This document shows positions 55,513 to 64,000 of a stretch of 64,000 nt of DNA, in pieces. Position 1 is the stretch's first letter; every line of letters begins with the position of its first letter. Origin of the DNA: Gluconobacter cadivus (GTDB lineage: Bacteria; Pseudomonadota; Alphaproteobacteria; Acetobacterales; Acetobacteraceae). Position numbers and translations under genes: made by a program. The notes beneath the pieces are model-generated. The model saw nothing but the letters and a program-made list of their open reading frames with translations. It was not told the origin of the DNA and searched no databases. The stretch spans positions 60,296-124,295 of the forward strand of contig NZ_JABCQI010000010.1 of NCBI RefSeq assembly GCF_015244745.1, given 5' to 3'.

Positions 55513-56547
55513 ATGACCAGCCTGAACCTGCTCACCGACATCCCCGGAATCCGCGTCGGCCACAGTGAAGATCTGAACCTGCGCACGGGGGTGACGGTCA
55601 TTCTGTTCGACGATCCGGTCACCGCCTCCGGCAGCTTTCCGGGCGGCGCTCCGGCGCTGCGGGAAACCGCGCTGCTGGAACCCGAAAATCTGGTCGAGCA
55701 CATCCATGCAGTCGTTCTGTCAGGCGGTTCCACTTACGGTCTGGATGCCACGACGGGAGTTCAGGCATGGCTGCGGGAACAGTTTGGCAATGCGCCCCTT
55801 CCCCCAGGCACGATCCGCGTTCCCATCGTCGTACAGGCCAGTCTTTACGATCTGCCAGCAGGCGGTCAGACGTCCTGGGGCCGCTACTCCCCCTATACCG
55901 ACATGGGGCATCAGGCTGCCGAAAACGCCCGCCATGGCTGTTTCAGACTGGGCACCGCGGGCGCAGGAACAGGCGCCACAACTGCCACACTTCGCGGAGG
56001 ATTAGGTTCGGCAAGCACCATAACCCCGGCCGGACACCGCGTGGCCGCTCTGGTCGCGGTCAATGCCGTCGGGACAGCCACAATCGGCGATGGGCCCCAT
56101 TTCTGGAGCGCGCCTTTCGAACAGGGACGCGAATTCGGCGGTCTGGGCATGCCCACGCATCTCACGTCAGAAGACCTGCGCCTGCGCTCCAAATGGGCCT
56201 CCGTCACCGGCACCACGATCGGTCTTATCGCGACGGACGCAACCCTCACCAAAACACAGGCCAAACGCCTTGCCATTCTCGCTCAGGATGGCGTGGCGAG
56301 AGGCGTTTTCCCAGCCCATCTACCTCTGGACGGCGACGCCATGATCGGGGTCTCCACACGCGAAAAACCGGCACCCACGTCTCAAGAATGGACGGAAATC
56401 CTCCACGCCGCCACACAGGTCACGGCGCGCGCCATCGCCCGTGGCGTTTACGAGGCGAGACCACTCCCCGGCGCCACATTCCTGCCCACATGGCACGAAC
56501 GGTTCGGAGGAAAAGAAAGACAGGTTTCAGATACGATACAAAAATGA
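55513..56547 (+). CDS. P1 family peptidase (DmpA/BapA, family S58)
   Basis: A 344-residue self-processing N-terminal nucleophile hydrolase. It begins with LLTDIPGIRVGHSEDLNLRTG and has LSGGSTYGLDATTGVQAWL and GAGTGATTATLRGGLGSAS. The nucleophile region reads GTTIGLIATDATLTKTQAKRL; by alignment in mind with DmpA (GSIIVVVATDAPL) the cleaving residue is Thr here instead of Ser. No signal peptide, so it works in the cytoplasm. Known members cut N-terminal D- or beta-amino acids from peptides. Its place as the last gene of the importer operon suggests it digests the imported compound. Confidence 0.9.
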   Translation: MTSLNLLTDIPGIRVGHSEDLNLRTGVTVILFDDPVTASGSFPGGAPALRETALLEPENLVEHIHAVVLSGGSTYGLDATTGVQAWLREQFGNAPLPPGTIRVPIVVQASLYDLPAGGQTSWGRYSPYTDMGHQAAENARHGCFRLGTAGAGTGATTATLRGGLGSASTITPAGHRVAALVAVNAVGTATIGDGPHFWSAPFEQGREFGGLGMPTHLTSEDLRLRSKWASVTGTTIGLIATDATLTKTQAKRLAILAQDGVARGVFPAHLPLDGDAMIGVSTREKPAPTSQEWTEILHAATQVTARAIARGVYEARPLPGATFLPTWHERFGGKERQVSDTIQK

Positions 56548-56586
56548 CTCGAACCCTAATTTCATATATTTTCTTCATGATCGTAT

Positions 56587-59500
56587 ATGATTATAGAACT
56601 CAGACCGAGTGTTCTGCCCAAGGCTGAGTCCATGTCCTCTGTTGTGCCGTCCTATCCTGTCCGCTCCCCCCTCCGTCAGGCCATTGCAGCAGACATGCGC
56701 AGGCCAGAAGCGGACTGCATCCTCCCCCTGATCGAACAGGCCACACTGACCGAGACGGAACAGCAGAACACGTTCGACGTCGCCCGACACCTCACCCGCA
56801 CCCTGCGCACGCAGCGTCGTCCGGGCGGGGTTGAAGCCCTTGTGCAGGAGTTCTCGCTTTCCTCCGCCGAGGGCGTGTCCCTGATGTGTCTGGCCGAAGC
56901 GCTCCTGCGCATTCCCGATGCTACCACACGCGACGCCCTGATCCGCGACCGGATCGGCACGGGAGACTGGCTGTCTCACATGGGCGGGAAAAAGACCGTT
57001 TTCGTAAATGCGGCCTCATGGGGCCTGATGCTAACCGGCAAGCTGACCAACGACACCGATGAAGGACTGGCCGCCACGCTGTTCCGTCTCGTCGGACGGG
57101 GCGGCCAGCCACTGGTCCGCCGTGCGCTCGACATCGCCATGCGGATGATGGGCGAACAGTTCGTCATTGGGGAAACCATCGAGGACGCGCGCAAGGTCAG
57201 CGCAGAACCCGAAGAACGCGGCTTCAAATACTCTTACGACATGCTCGGTGAAGCCGCGATGACGGAAGCCGACGCCCTACGCTACCGCCACGACTACGAA
57301 CGCGCTATCGATGTCATCGGCCAGACTGCCCGTGGTGCGAATGTCTATGAAAAAGCGGGTATTTCCATCAAGCTCTCGGCTCTTCACCCCCGCTATGCCT
57401 TCGCCCAGCGTGAACGGGTTCTTGAAGAACTCGGCCAGACCCTCAAAGATCTCGTCATTCAGGCGCGCCGCTATGACATCGGCATCAATATCGACGCGGA
57501 AGAAAGCGAACGTCTCGACCTCTCGCTCGACCTGATCGAAAACCTGTGTCACTGCCCCGAACTGGACGGCTGGAACGGCATCGGGATCGTGGTTCAGGCT
57601 TATGGCCGGCGTGCCCCGAAGGTTCTGGACTATCTAATTGATCTGGGACGCCGCAGCGGGCACCGCCTCATGATCCGGCTGGTTAAAGGCGCGTACTGGG
57701 ATAGCGAAATCAAGAAGGCGCAGGTCGAAGGCCAGACGGATTTCCCCGTCTACACGCGCAAATGCTACACCGATGTGAGCTATATCGCCTGCGCCAAAAA
57801 ACTTCTCGCCGCCCGCGACGTGGTTTTTCCGCAGTTCGCCACGCACAACGCCCGTACGCTGGCCACCATCTATACGCTGGCAGGACTGAACTTCCAGATT
57901 GGCGACTACGAGTTCCAGTGCCTGCACGGCATGGGTGAGACGCTCTATAACGAAGTCGTCGGACCGCAAAAGCTCAACCGCCCGTGCCGCGTTTATGCCC
58001 CGGTCGGCTCGCATGAAACGCTTCTGGCCTATTTGGTGCGCCGTTTGCTGGAAAACGGCGCTAACTCCTCCTTCGTCAATCAGATCGGTGATGAGAGCCT
58101 GCCGATCGAAAACCTGATTGAAGACCCGGTCGCACTGGCCAAGGCCGTGGAGCCGCCGGGTGCCTCTCATCCGGCCATTGCCCTTCCGAAAGACCTGTTC
58201 GAACCCGAGCGGACTAATTCGCGCGGGCTGGACCTGACCGACGAACACACCATCGCTGCTCTGTCCGGAGCCGTCCGCGTGTCTGCCGAGCAGGCTTTGC
58301 AGGACACATCCTGTTCGGGCGAAGCGCAGGATATCCGAAACCCCGCCAGCCATTCCGACCGGATCGGCACTGTCCGTTTCGGAAACGAGGCCGATGTTCG
58401 CAAGGCCATCGACTTTGCAGAAAGCGAGATGCCGGCATGGGCTGCTCTTCCCGCTGACGAACGTAGCGCAAAGCTCGACCGTGCGGCTGATCTTCTGGAG
58501 CAGCACCAGAAAGACCTGATCGCCCTTCTGGTCCGTGAAGCTGGCAAATCCTACGCCAATGCGCTTTCCGAAGTCCGCGAGGCCGTGGATTTCCTGCGTT
58601 ATTATGCCGCACAGGCTCAGGACATCGCCCGGACAGGCAGCAGTGCGCCGCTCGGTGTCGTCGCCTGTATCAGCCCTTGGAACTTCCCGCTTGCCATCTT
58701 CCTTGGACAGGTCGCCGCAGCCCTCGCAGCTGGCAACACAGTCGTCGCCAAACCGGCCGAGGAAACTCCCTTCATCGCCCTGCGGGCTGTCGCCCTCCTG
58801 CGGGAAGCCGGAGTTCCGGAAAACGCACTGCGCCTCGTTCCCGGCGCGGGCGAAACCGGTGCGGCCCTGGTGGCTGACGCCCGGATTTCCGGTGTGATGT
58901 TCACCGGCTCCACCGCCGTTGCGGGTCTGATCGCCAAAACCCTGGCCGACCGTACCGGAGTGGACGGGCAGCCCGTTCCGTTCATCGCTGAAACGGGCGG
59001 ACAGAACGCCATGATCGTGGACAGTTCTGCCCTGACTGAACAGGTGGTGGCGGATGTGCTGGTCTCGGCATTCGACAGCGCAGGCCAGCGCTGCTCCGCC
59101 CTGCGCGTCCTGTGCGTGCAGGAGGACTGTGCCGATCGCGTCATGACAATGCTGCGCGGTGCGGTCGAAGAACTGAGGGTCGGCAACCCCGCAGAACTGC
59201 ATACCGATATCGGCCCCGTCATCTCCGCAGACGCCCGCTCGGGCATTCAGACCTATATTGATGAAGCCCGCACGCAGGGTCGCTTCGTCTGGTCTCTTCC
59301 GCTGCCGGAAGACACAGAAAACGGCACCTTCATCGCCCCGACGATCATTGAGATCGACAGTCTGGCAGACCTGAAGGGTGAGGTTTTCGGGCCGGTGCTC
59401 CACGTCCTGCGCTTTGAATCCCACGGCTTCGAAGCCCTGCTCAACGCCATCAACCAGTCCGGCTATGGTCTGACATTCGGCCTCCACACCCGGATCGAAA

Positions 59501-60240
59501 GCCGTATGGCGCATGTCACGTCCCGCATCGAAGCCGGAAACCTTTATGTCAATCGCAACATGGTTGGCGCGGTTGTCGGCAGCCAGCCTTTTGGCGGCGA
59601 AAAACTGTCCGGCACAGGGCCGAAAGCCGGTGGTCCGCTAATCCTGCGCCGCCTGATGCGCACCACCCCGCCCCATACCGGTTGGGAAAAACAGGAGCTG
59701 CCTGAGCCTGCCCGGCAGTTCCTGTCCTGGCTGATGCAGAGCAGTTTTCCGCTTTATCAGAAGATCGTGGAAAGCATGCAGCACGGCCTGTGCGGCGCCA
59801 CGCGCGAGCTTCCCGGCCCCGTCGGAGAGACCAATCTCTACCAACTTTTGCCGCGCGGTGCCGTCCTGTGCATCGCCAGTGACCGGGAGACCATGCTTCA
59901 CGCCGTAGGTCTCGCCCTGAGTGGCGGAAATACGGCTTTCGTTCAGGGCCCCAACGTGGCCTCGGACTGGGTCTCCGACCTACCGCATGCCCTCGCTTTG
60001 CATATCCGTCGCACTCAGGGCGGCCGTGTTGCGGGATGCCGGACGATCCTCGCATCTTTCGAAGAACGGCAGATGGCCGAACAGGCCCGCACGGCCCTGT
60101 CGCGCTCGGGCATGGTCGTACATCTTTACATGCTTGACGCAAAAAGCCCGATCCGGCCCGAATGGGTGCTTCAGGAAAAGGTCGTCAGCACGAACACGAC
60201 GGCCGCAGGCGGCAATGCCAGCCTGATGACCATCGGATAA
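56587..60240 (+). CDS. putA: PutA: bifunctional proline dehydrogenase/glutamate-semialdehyde dehydrogenase
   Basis: A 1,217-residue enzyme that oxidises proline to glutamate in two steps, with FAD then NAD+. The proline dehydrogenase barrel (about residues 150-480) contains FKYSYDMLGEAAMTEADA, AGISIKLSALHPRY and RLVKGAYWDSEIK. The aldehyde dehydrogenase part (about 560-1030) has Glu802 (FIAETGGQNAM) and nucleophile Cys836 (AGQRCSALRVL), 34 residues apart as in the family. A C-terminal domain of ~180 residues follows. There is no N-terminal ribbon-helix-helix, so it is not a self-repressing trifunctional PutA; the GntR gene downstream may control it. The ATG at 56632 is an alternative start. 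Confidence 0.95.
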   Translation: MIIELRPSVLPKAESMSSVVPSYPVRSPLRQAIAADMRRPEADCILPLIEQATLTETEQQNTFDVARHLTRTLRTQRRPGGVEALVQEFSLSSAEGVSLMCLAEALLRIPDATTRDALIRDRIGTGDWLSHMGGKKTVFVNAASWGLMLTGKLTNDTDEGLAATLFRLVGRGGQPLVRRALDIAMRMMGEQFVIGETIEDARKVSAEPEERGFKYSYDMLGEAAMTEADALRYRHDYERAIDVIGQTARGANVYEKAGISIKLSALHPRYAFAQRERVLEELGQTLKDLVIQARRYDIGINIDAEESERLDLSLDLIENLCHCPELDGWNGIGIVVQAYGRRAPKVLDYLIDLGRRSGHRLMIRLVKGAYWDSEIKKAQVEGQTDFPVYTRKCYTDVSYIACAKKLLAARDVVFPQFATHNARTLATIYTLAGLNFQIGDYEFQCLHGMGETLYNEVVGPQKLNRPCRVYAPVGSHETLLAYLVRRLLENGANSSFVNQIGDESLPIENLIEDPVALAKAVEPPGASHPAIALPKDLFEPERTNSRGLDLTDEHTIAALSGAVRVSAEQALQDTSCSGEAQDIRNPASHSDRIGTVRFGNEADVRKAIDFAESEMPAWAALPADERSAKLDRAADLLEQHQKDLIALLVREAGKSYANALSEVREAVDFLRYYAAQAQDIARTGSSAPLGVVACISPWNFPLAIFLGQVAAALAAGNTVVAKPAEETPFIALRAVALLREAGVPENALRLVPGAGETGAALVADARISGVMFTGSTAVAGLIAKTLADRTGVDGQPVPFIAETGGQNAMIVDSSALTEQVVADVLVSAFDSAGQRCSALRVLCVQEDCADRVMTMLRGAVEELRVGNPAELHTDIGPVISADARSGIQTYIDEARTQGRFVWSLPLPEDTENGTFIAPTIIEIDSLADLKGEVFGPVLHVLRFESHGFEALLNAINQSGYGLTFGLHTRIESRMAHVTSRIEAGNLYVNRNMVGAVVGSQPFGGEKLSGTGPKAGGPLILRRLMRTTPPHTGWEKQELPEPARQFLSWLMQSSFPLYQKIVESMQHGLCGATRELPGPVGETNLYQLLPRGAVLCIASDRETMLHAVGLALSGGNTAFVQGPNVASDWVSDLPHALALHIRRTQGGRVAGCRTILASFEERQMAEQARTALSRSGMVVHLYMLDAKSPIRPEWVLQEKVVSTNTTAAGGNASLMTIG

Positions 60241-60260
60241 TATCCCGCCGATAATATCCC
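60237..60260 (+). repeat. Tandem ATAATATCCC repeat at the putA stop codon
   Basis: ATAATATCCC occurs at 60237-60246 and again at 60251-60260, a 14-base period. The first copy contains the putA stop TAA. Confidence 0.7.
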
Positions 60261-60264
60261 ACAG

Positions 60265-60289
60265 GCATGATCGTTTGTTGCGATCATGC
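60265..60289 (+). promoter_or_regulatory. Perfect palindrome between putA and the GntR gene
   Basis: GCATGATCG (60265-60273) and CGATCATGC (60281-60289) flank TTTGTTG. It could be a putA terminator or, because it lies 36 bases before the gntR ATG, an operator for the encoded repressor. No T-run follows, which slightly favours the operator reading. Confidence 0.55.
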
Positions 60290-60324
60290 TATGAGGACCG
60301 CCCCACTGACGGATAACCGACCTC

Positions 60325-61017
60325 ATGAGCGACGCCGCACCGATTTTCACACCTGTTGATACGAAAAGCGGCTCGGCCTCGCTCGAAATCGCGGACGCCC
60401 TGCGCCGTGCCATCACGGACGGCATCCTGACCGACGCGCAGCCCCTGCGTCAGTCCGAACTGGCCCGTAATTTCGGCGTCTCCACCATTCCGGTTCGCGA
60501 AGCGCTCAAGCAGCTAGAGGCGGAAGGGCTGATCGCCTTTCTGCCCCATCGCGGCGCCGTGGTAACGGGGATGAGCGAAGCGGACATTCTGGAATATTCG
60601 GACATCCGGGCCTCGTTGGAAAGCATGGCGGCTGGCCTGGCCATGACGACCCTCACCCGCGTTGATCTGGCCCATATCGAGGACGCCTATGAGGCATTCG
60701 TGAATGGGACAGGTGGCAGTCACGGCATGGCCCAGTCCGGTCGGCTGAACTGGGAGTTTCATGGCGCTATTTATGCCGCTGCCCGTCGCCCGCGACTATA
60801 CGGCATGATCCACGACCTTCACTCGCGCCTCGACCGCTATATCCGCGCCCATCTGGAGCTGCCGGGACGAAAAACCGCAACGGACGCCGAACATTTCCAG
60901 ATCCTTCAGGCCTGCCGCAAACGTGACAGCGACGAACTTGGACGACTGACAAAGCAGCATATTCTGGAATCGGCCCGCCTGTCTCTGGATGTCATCCGCG
61001 ATCGGGCGGTCTCCTGA
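60325..61017 (+). CDS. GntR family transcriptional regulator, FadR/FCD subgroup
   Basis: A 230-residue regulator. The winged helix (about residues 18-82) contains LRQSELARNFGVSTIPVREALKQLEAEGLI, and the FCD effector domain (about 95-215) has YSDIRASLESMAAGLA and conserved His residues that bind a metal in this group. It lies 84 bases behind putA, and the gap carries a palindrome and a tandem repeat that could be its sites. Control of putA or of itself is inferred from location alone. Confidence 0.92.
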   Translation: MSDAAPIFTPVDTKSGSASLEIADALRRAITDGILTDAQPLRQSELARNFGVSTIPVREALKQLEAEGLIAFLPHRGAVVTGMSEADILEYSDIRASLESMAAGLAMTTLTRVDLAHIEDAYEAFVNGTGGSHGMAQSGRLNWEFHGAIYAAARRPRLYGMIHDLHSRLDRYIRAHLELPGRKTATDAEHFQILQACRKRDSDELGRLTKQHILESARLSLDVIRDRAVS

Positions 61018-61020
61018 CCG

Positions 61021-63192
61021 TCATCCTGCCGGATGGGCCGTTACCAGCTTCACAGTCCCGCGTTCATCGAACCAGCAATTCAACGGACCATCCGCGTGGA
61101 AAAATCCCGGAATGCTGTCGATGATATGTGCGCTCTGCTCCAGACAGGCTACAAGACGGACGCGAAACACATCCTCCATGCCCGGATCATTGTCTGAGCC
61201 GATTAGCCGCGCTGCTTCTCTTAGAGAGGCCGCCGTACCAGCCGGGTCCCGACGCAGCATTCTGAAAGACGCAAGAGCCGTGTTGAGGGCTTCCGTCTGG
61301 GCAGTCGTCAACACCGCCTTCTCCGCAGCCCGTCTGAGACGGATCAACAGACGCCCTAGGGACAGGGCGGCAAATGCCCCATCGACATAGCCCTGTCGGT
61401 CAATCGGAGTAGAGACCAGAGACAGGCGCATCAACAGACTCGAGACTTTCTGGATCTGCGCCCCTTCCCACACCATCCAGGACGGGACTTTCGCACCCGG
61501 CTGACTTGAAAGGCTCTGCAAACTACGCCCCAGAGACAGCACAAGGCGCGATGCATACAGCCTCTGATCGGCTGGCATAATCACCCGGAACACCAGAACA
61601 AGCAGCACACACCCCATCAGGATGGCCAGCCACGTATTGATGAGCGTGATGTCATCCACAACCATGCTGTTCGTCACCATCAACTGCATAGCCAGAAAGA
61701 CCGTATAGCCAAAAGCGCCAATCCCGTAGCGTGGATGAAACTGGAGCCACACGCCGGGCAACATGCACGCACAGATCGACAGCCAGAGCATCGGATACCC
61801 ATCCACGCGAGGCAGCGCCACGATATGACACAGCCAGCAGGCTGGAACCGAAAGCGCCGTCCCGATCGCCATCGGCACACTGGCCCGGGCAGCCGATGGT
61901 ACGGTCGACAGCAGGCTCGATGCCGCCACCACATACATGATCATCATCGGACCGGTCGGGAAATACGTGATGTACCAGATCATGCAGGCCAGAAAGGCGA
62001 TGAGCATTCCGCGCAATCCATTATAGATCGCGGACATCCATTCTACATGCAGCCCGCCTCGCACCCGGACATGCGCGCCACGCGGGCTGGACAGATCCAG
62101 CACGATTTCCCGAAGCTGAAACAGAATATCACGAGTATTATCGACCGACGCCTGCGCTTCTGGCGATATCGCAGAACGCTCCAGATTTGCCAGCCGTTCC
62201 AGCGCGTCTTCCAGACATGCGAGCACGCTCTGCGGTTGCTCGATCCATCGCGCACTCTCCGTCAAAGCAAGGATCCGGGTCAACGTATCGCGGATTTCAC
62301 GATGCACATCTGCCGAGAGCGGGTTCGCGATCCCCAGATTACGCCAGTACGGATGATAGGACGCAACCAGCCCCGTCATGCGACTGACCGCCAACCTGTA
62401 ACCCCGCACCCCGGCATGAATATCCGGATTATCGGTCGCCGCGTATTCGATGGCCGGTCCCAGACGCGCAAGCTGCCCCAGAAGGCGCTGCCTACCGTCA
62501 TACAGGGTCTGCGGCAGCGTCCGGAATGCCCCATCGGCAACGGCTAGTTCCGCATTCTGAACGTCCTGTATGACGGCAGGACGAACCAGTCCTTCATGAA
62601 AAACCAGAGCATGACGCAGGGTCTCGCGGAACGCACCCGAAAGCGCGTCCATCGTCCCCTGACGCCGTCGGGGCGACGTCACCATGAAGACTGCCGCCGT
62701 CACCACAATTCCGAGCGCCACGTCCGACACCCGCATCATCGCAGACAGGAAAATATTCTCGGGATGGGCGAAAGCCGGCACGGCCACGATAACGATCGTA
62801 TATCCGGCCAGAACCGCCGCATAAGCCCTGAAATACCGCAGGCATGTCGCCGTCATGCAGGCCAGTCCGACAAAGACCGAAAGCGCCATGAAATACAGAA
62901 CCGCGGACTGTACAAATATCGCCATGACAGCCGTGCTCAGTGCTGCTCCGATCACCGTTCCGGTCATGCGCCACACACTTTTGGACACCAGCGCGCCCAC
63001 GGTCGGGTTGGCAACGATCAGAACGGTCGTGACCGTACTCATCGGCGATTCAAGCTGGATCATGAACGCCAGAAAGAGCGCAATTCCGATGGACAGGAAA
63101 ACACGCGCCGTGAAAGCGGCTGTCGCAAGGAAATTCCGCCAGCGGAGGCTGCTGCGGTCAAAAGAAAACATCTGACGGAAAAGGTTTTTCAT
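61021..63192 (-). CDS. FUSC family transporter (AaeB/fusaric-acid resistance type)
   Basis: A 723-residue inner-membrane protein with two sets of about five to six helices (roughly residues 25-170 and 390-530), each followed by a soluble helical domain. The start FLATAAFTARVFLSIGIALF and ESPMSTVTTVLIVANPTVGALVSK match the FUSC family, which exports aromatic acids such as hydroxybenzoates or fusaric acid. A MarR gene lies 14 bases upstream on the same strand, so they form an operon. A membrane fusion protein is not part of this operon; one may lie in the DUF1656 operon to the right. Confidence 0.92.
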   Translation of the reverse strand: MKNLFRQMFSFDRSSLRWRNFLATAAFTARVFLSIGIALFLAFMIQLESPMSTVTTVLIVANPTVGALVSKSVWRMTGTVIGAALSTAVMAIFVQSAVLYFMALSVFVGLACMTATCLRYFRAYAAVLAGYTIVIVAVPAFAHPENIFLSAMMRVSDVALGIVVTAAVFMVTSPRRRQGTMDALSGAFRETLRHALVFHEGLVRPAVIQDVQNAELAVADGAFRTLPQTLYDGRQRLLGQLARLGPAIEYAATDNPDIHAGVRGYRLAVSRMTGLVASYHPYWRNLGIANPLSADVHREIRDTLTRILALTESARWIEQPQSVLACLEDALERLANLERSAISPEAQASVDNTRDILFQLREIVLDLSSPRGAHVRVRGGLHVEWMSAIYNGLRGMLIAFLACMIWYITYFPTGPMMIMYVVAASSLLSTVPSAARASVPMAIGTALSVPACWLCHIVALPRVDGYPMLWLSICACMLPGVWLQFHPRYGIGAFGYTVFLAMQLMVTNSMVVDDITLINTWLAILMGCVLLVLVFRVIMPADQRLYASRLVLSLGRSLQSLSSQPGAKVPSWMVWEGAQIQKVSSLLMRLSLVSTPIDRQGYVDGAFAALSLGRLLIRLRRAAEKAVLTTAQTEALNTALASFRMLRRDPAGTAASLREAARLIGSDNDPGMEDVFRVRLVACLEQSAHIIDSIPGFFHADGPLNCWFDERGTVKLVTAHPAG

Positions 63193-63206
63193 AAGGAGCC
63201 GCAGTT

Positions 63207-63716
63207 TCAGCAGGAAGAGACATCAGACAGGGAAAATCTGCTCTCCATCATGCCAAGCTGATCCCGGAGCATCTCTGCCTCCTCCTCGGGAAGCCCTTTG
63301 GTCAGCCGGGCCTCAAGCTCCGCTGCAATCTGCTGGAACCTCCGACACCGTGCCATCCCGGTTTTCGTCAGCGCCACAAGGTTGGAGCGTCGGTCATGGG
63401 GATCGGGCTCTCGGGAGATCAACCCTTCCCGTCCCAACTGGTCCAGAACCCGGACGAGTGCCGAACTGTCCACCCCCATGACTGACGCCAGATCGCTCTG
63501 CTTCAGCCCGTTTCCCATCACCATCAGATAGGCCATGGGCCGCATGGTCGCGAGCGTCATGCCCTCAGGGCGCAGAAGACGGTCAAGCTGGGCCCGCCAG
63601 AGGCTCGACAGCCGCATGACATGAAAGGTCAGTTCCATGTCATGAAAACTGCTCTCCCGAAGAAGGGACGCACCATACCGGACAGCCATTTTCAATGACA
63701 CCTCAACTGTTGACAT
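63207..63716 (-). CDS. MarR family transcriptional regulator
   Basis: A 169-residue regulator. The winged helix region covers about residues 55-125, with QSDLASVMGVDSSALVRVLDQLGREGLI and the wing REPDPHDRRSN. MarR proteins release DNA when they bind phenolic compounds, which fits the FUSC exporter gene it leads. It starts at ATG 63716, with TATAAT only 8 bases before it on this strand, so the message may be leaderless; the ATG at 63689 is another candidate. A near-perfect palindrome overlaps the start and suggests autoregulation. Confidence 0.92.
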   Translation of the reverse strand: MSTVEVSLKMAVRYGASLLRESSFHDMELTFHVMRLSSLWRAQLDRLLRPEGMTLATMRPMAYLMVMGNGLKQSDLASVMGVDSSALVRVLDQLGREGLISREPDPHDRRSNLVALTKTGMARCRRFQQIAAELEARLTKGLPEEEAEMLRDQLGMMESRFSLSDVSSC

Positions 63717-63736
63717 ATCAATAGATTATATGACAA
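63710..63736. promoter_or_regulatory. Candidate MarR operator/promoter
   Basis: TTGACATAT (63710-63718) and ATATGACAA (63728-63736) form a palindrome with one mismatch across a 9-base spacer. It covers the MarR start codon and a TATAAT (minus strand, 63730-63725). A second TTGACA lies at 63761 and could be the -35 of the divergent DUF1656 operon. Confidence 0.6.
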
Positions 63737-63857
63737 CATACGATTTGAAAACAGATCCTGTTGACATTTTCGTCAGGAGGTTCAGTTTTTGATCCATATC
63801 ACTAACCGACTCTCCCTCGCCTAATGAAGGACTCGGTGTGTTTGATTGAGGAGCGTT

Positions 63858-63923
63858 GTGGGCGAGTTGTCTTACAGTCTGGCGTTTGGCAGTCTGGTGG
63901 TTGACGCTGGAGCTGGTTTCTGA
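63858..63923 (+). CDS. Possible 21-residue leader ORF coupled to the DUF1656 gene
   Basis: A GTG at 63858 follows GAGGAG by 4 bases. It opens 21 codons (GELSYSLAFGSLVVDAGAGF after the start) ending in a TGA that overlaps the DUF1656 ATG as TGATG. The ribosome site and overlap are as expected of a translated leader, but no homolog is known, and it may be chance. Confidence 0.35.
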   Translation: MGELSYSLAFGSLVVDAGAGF

Positions 63924-64000
63924 TGCTGGCTGAAGTTAACCTGTTTGGCGTTTTCGTTGCTCCGCTTTCCATTTATGCCGTAGCGGCGGTCTTTGTGACG
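63923..64000 (+). CDS. DUF1656 family protein (AaeX-like), 3' part beyond window
   Basis: The first 26 codons of a gene are visible; the frame is open to the window edge. MLAEVNLFGVFVAPLSIYA, then AVAAVFV, is the opening of DUF1656 proteins (AaeX), small two-helix membrane proteins encoded with a membrane fusion protein and a FUSC exporter. It diverges from the MarR-FUSC operon. The rest of its operon, probably a membrane fusion protein, lies outside. Confidence 0.75.
   Translation, partial: MLAEVNLFGVFVAPLSIYAVAAVFVT

Noticed and set aside
57634..59514. 626-codon minus-strand open frame inside putA
   Set aside because: It is an antisense shadow of a clear PutA; the protein has no recognisable motif.
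1..64000. CRISPR arrays, tRNA and rRNA genes
   Set aside because: No regularly spaced repeats and no cloverleaf-like or rRNA-like sequence were seen in the intergenic regions.

Overview
The window is a chromosomal segment with the look of an acetic acid bacterium (Acetobacteraceae, most like Gluconobacter). Most of it is GC-rich, tightly packed and rich in periplasmic and envelope enzymes. The genus is inferred from gene content and composition; no 16S or other marker gene is present. There are no tRNA or rRNA genes, no CRISPR array and no intact insertion sequence.

Layout. 1-4.0 kb: the 3' end of an RND efflux pump gene, then its membrane-fusion and outer-membrane partners. 4.1-10.3 kb: a small lipoprotein, a VOC protein, a MYG1-family protein, a secreted phosphoesterase, a Pit phosphate transporter and a secreted DNA/RNA nuclease. 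10.3-18.9 kb: one very large gene for a cyclic beta-1,2-glucan synthase (NdvB type). 19.0-22.0 kb: a periplasmic protein with a superinfection-immunity-like membrane tail, then a CLC-F type fluoride exporter whose leader carries a fluoride riboswitch. 22.0-26.5 kb: an M1 aminopeptidase and an ABC-F ATPase. 26.5-32.4 kb: an AT-richer, probably acquired block with a DUF1275 membrane protein, oxalate decarboxylase, an outer-membrane porin preceded by a perfect FNR-type box, and an MFS transporter. 32.5-40.4 kb: YceI, a DODA-type dioxygenase, a divergent LysR regulator, an M28 peptidase, a polytopic membrane protein and an M3 peptidase. 40.6-42.4 kb: three small genes, each preceded by a hairpin, resembling a piece of prophage (one-TM protein, lipoprotein, papain-like peptidase). 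42.4-46.8 kb: a beta-lactamase-fold hydrolase, a DUF6311 membrane protein and a GtrB-like glycosyltransferase. 47.1-50.6 kb: an Mla/MCE lipid-transport operon. 50.7-56.5 kb: a five-gene peptide ABC importer followed by a P1-family (DmpA) peptidase. 56.6-61.0 kb: PutA and a GntR/FadR-type regulator. 61.0-64.0 kb: a MarR-FUSC operon diverging from a DUF1656 gene cut by the window edge.

Several themes recur. Peptides and proline are well served: M1, M28, M3 and P1 peptidases, a Dpp-like importer and PutA could take peptides to glutamate. Toxic small molecules are handled by RND, FUSC/DUF1656, CLC-F and oxalate decarboxylase. The envelope is served by NdvB, Mla, DUF6311 and GT2.

The most informative observations are the fluoride riboswitch, which also moves the start codon of its gene; the hairpin-punctuated phage-like cassette; the FNR box before the porin/MFS pair; and the short palindromes and repeats at the MarR/DUF1656 and putA/gntR junctions.
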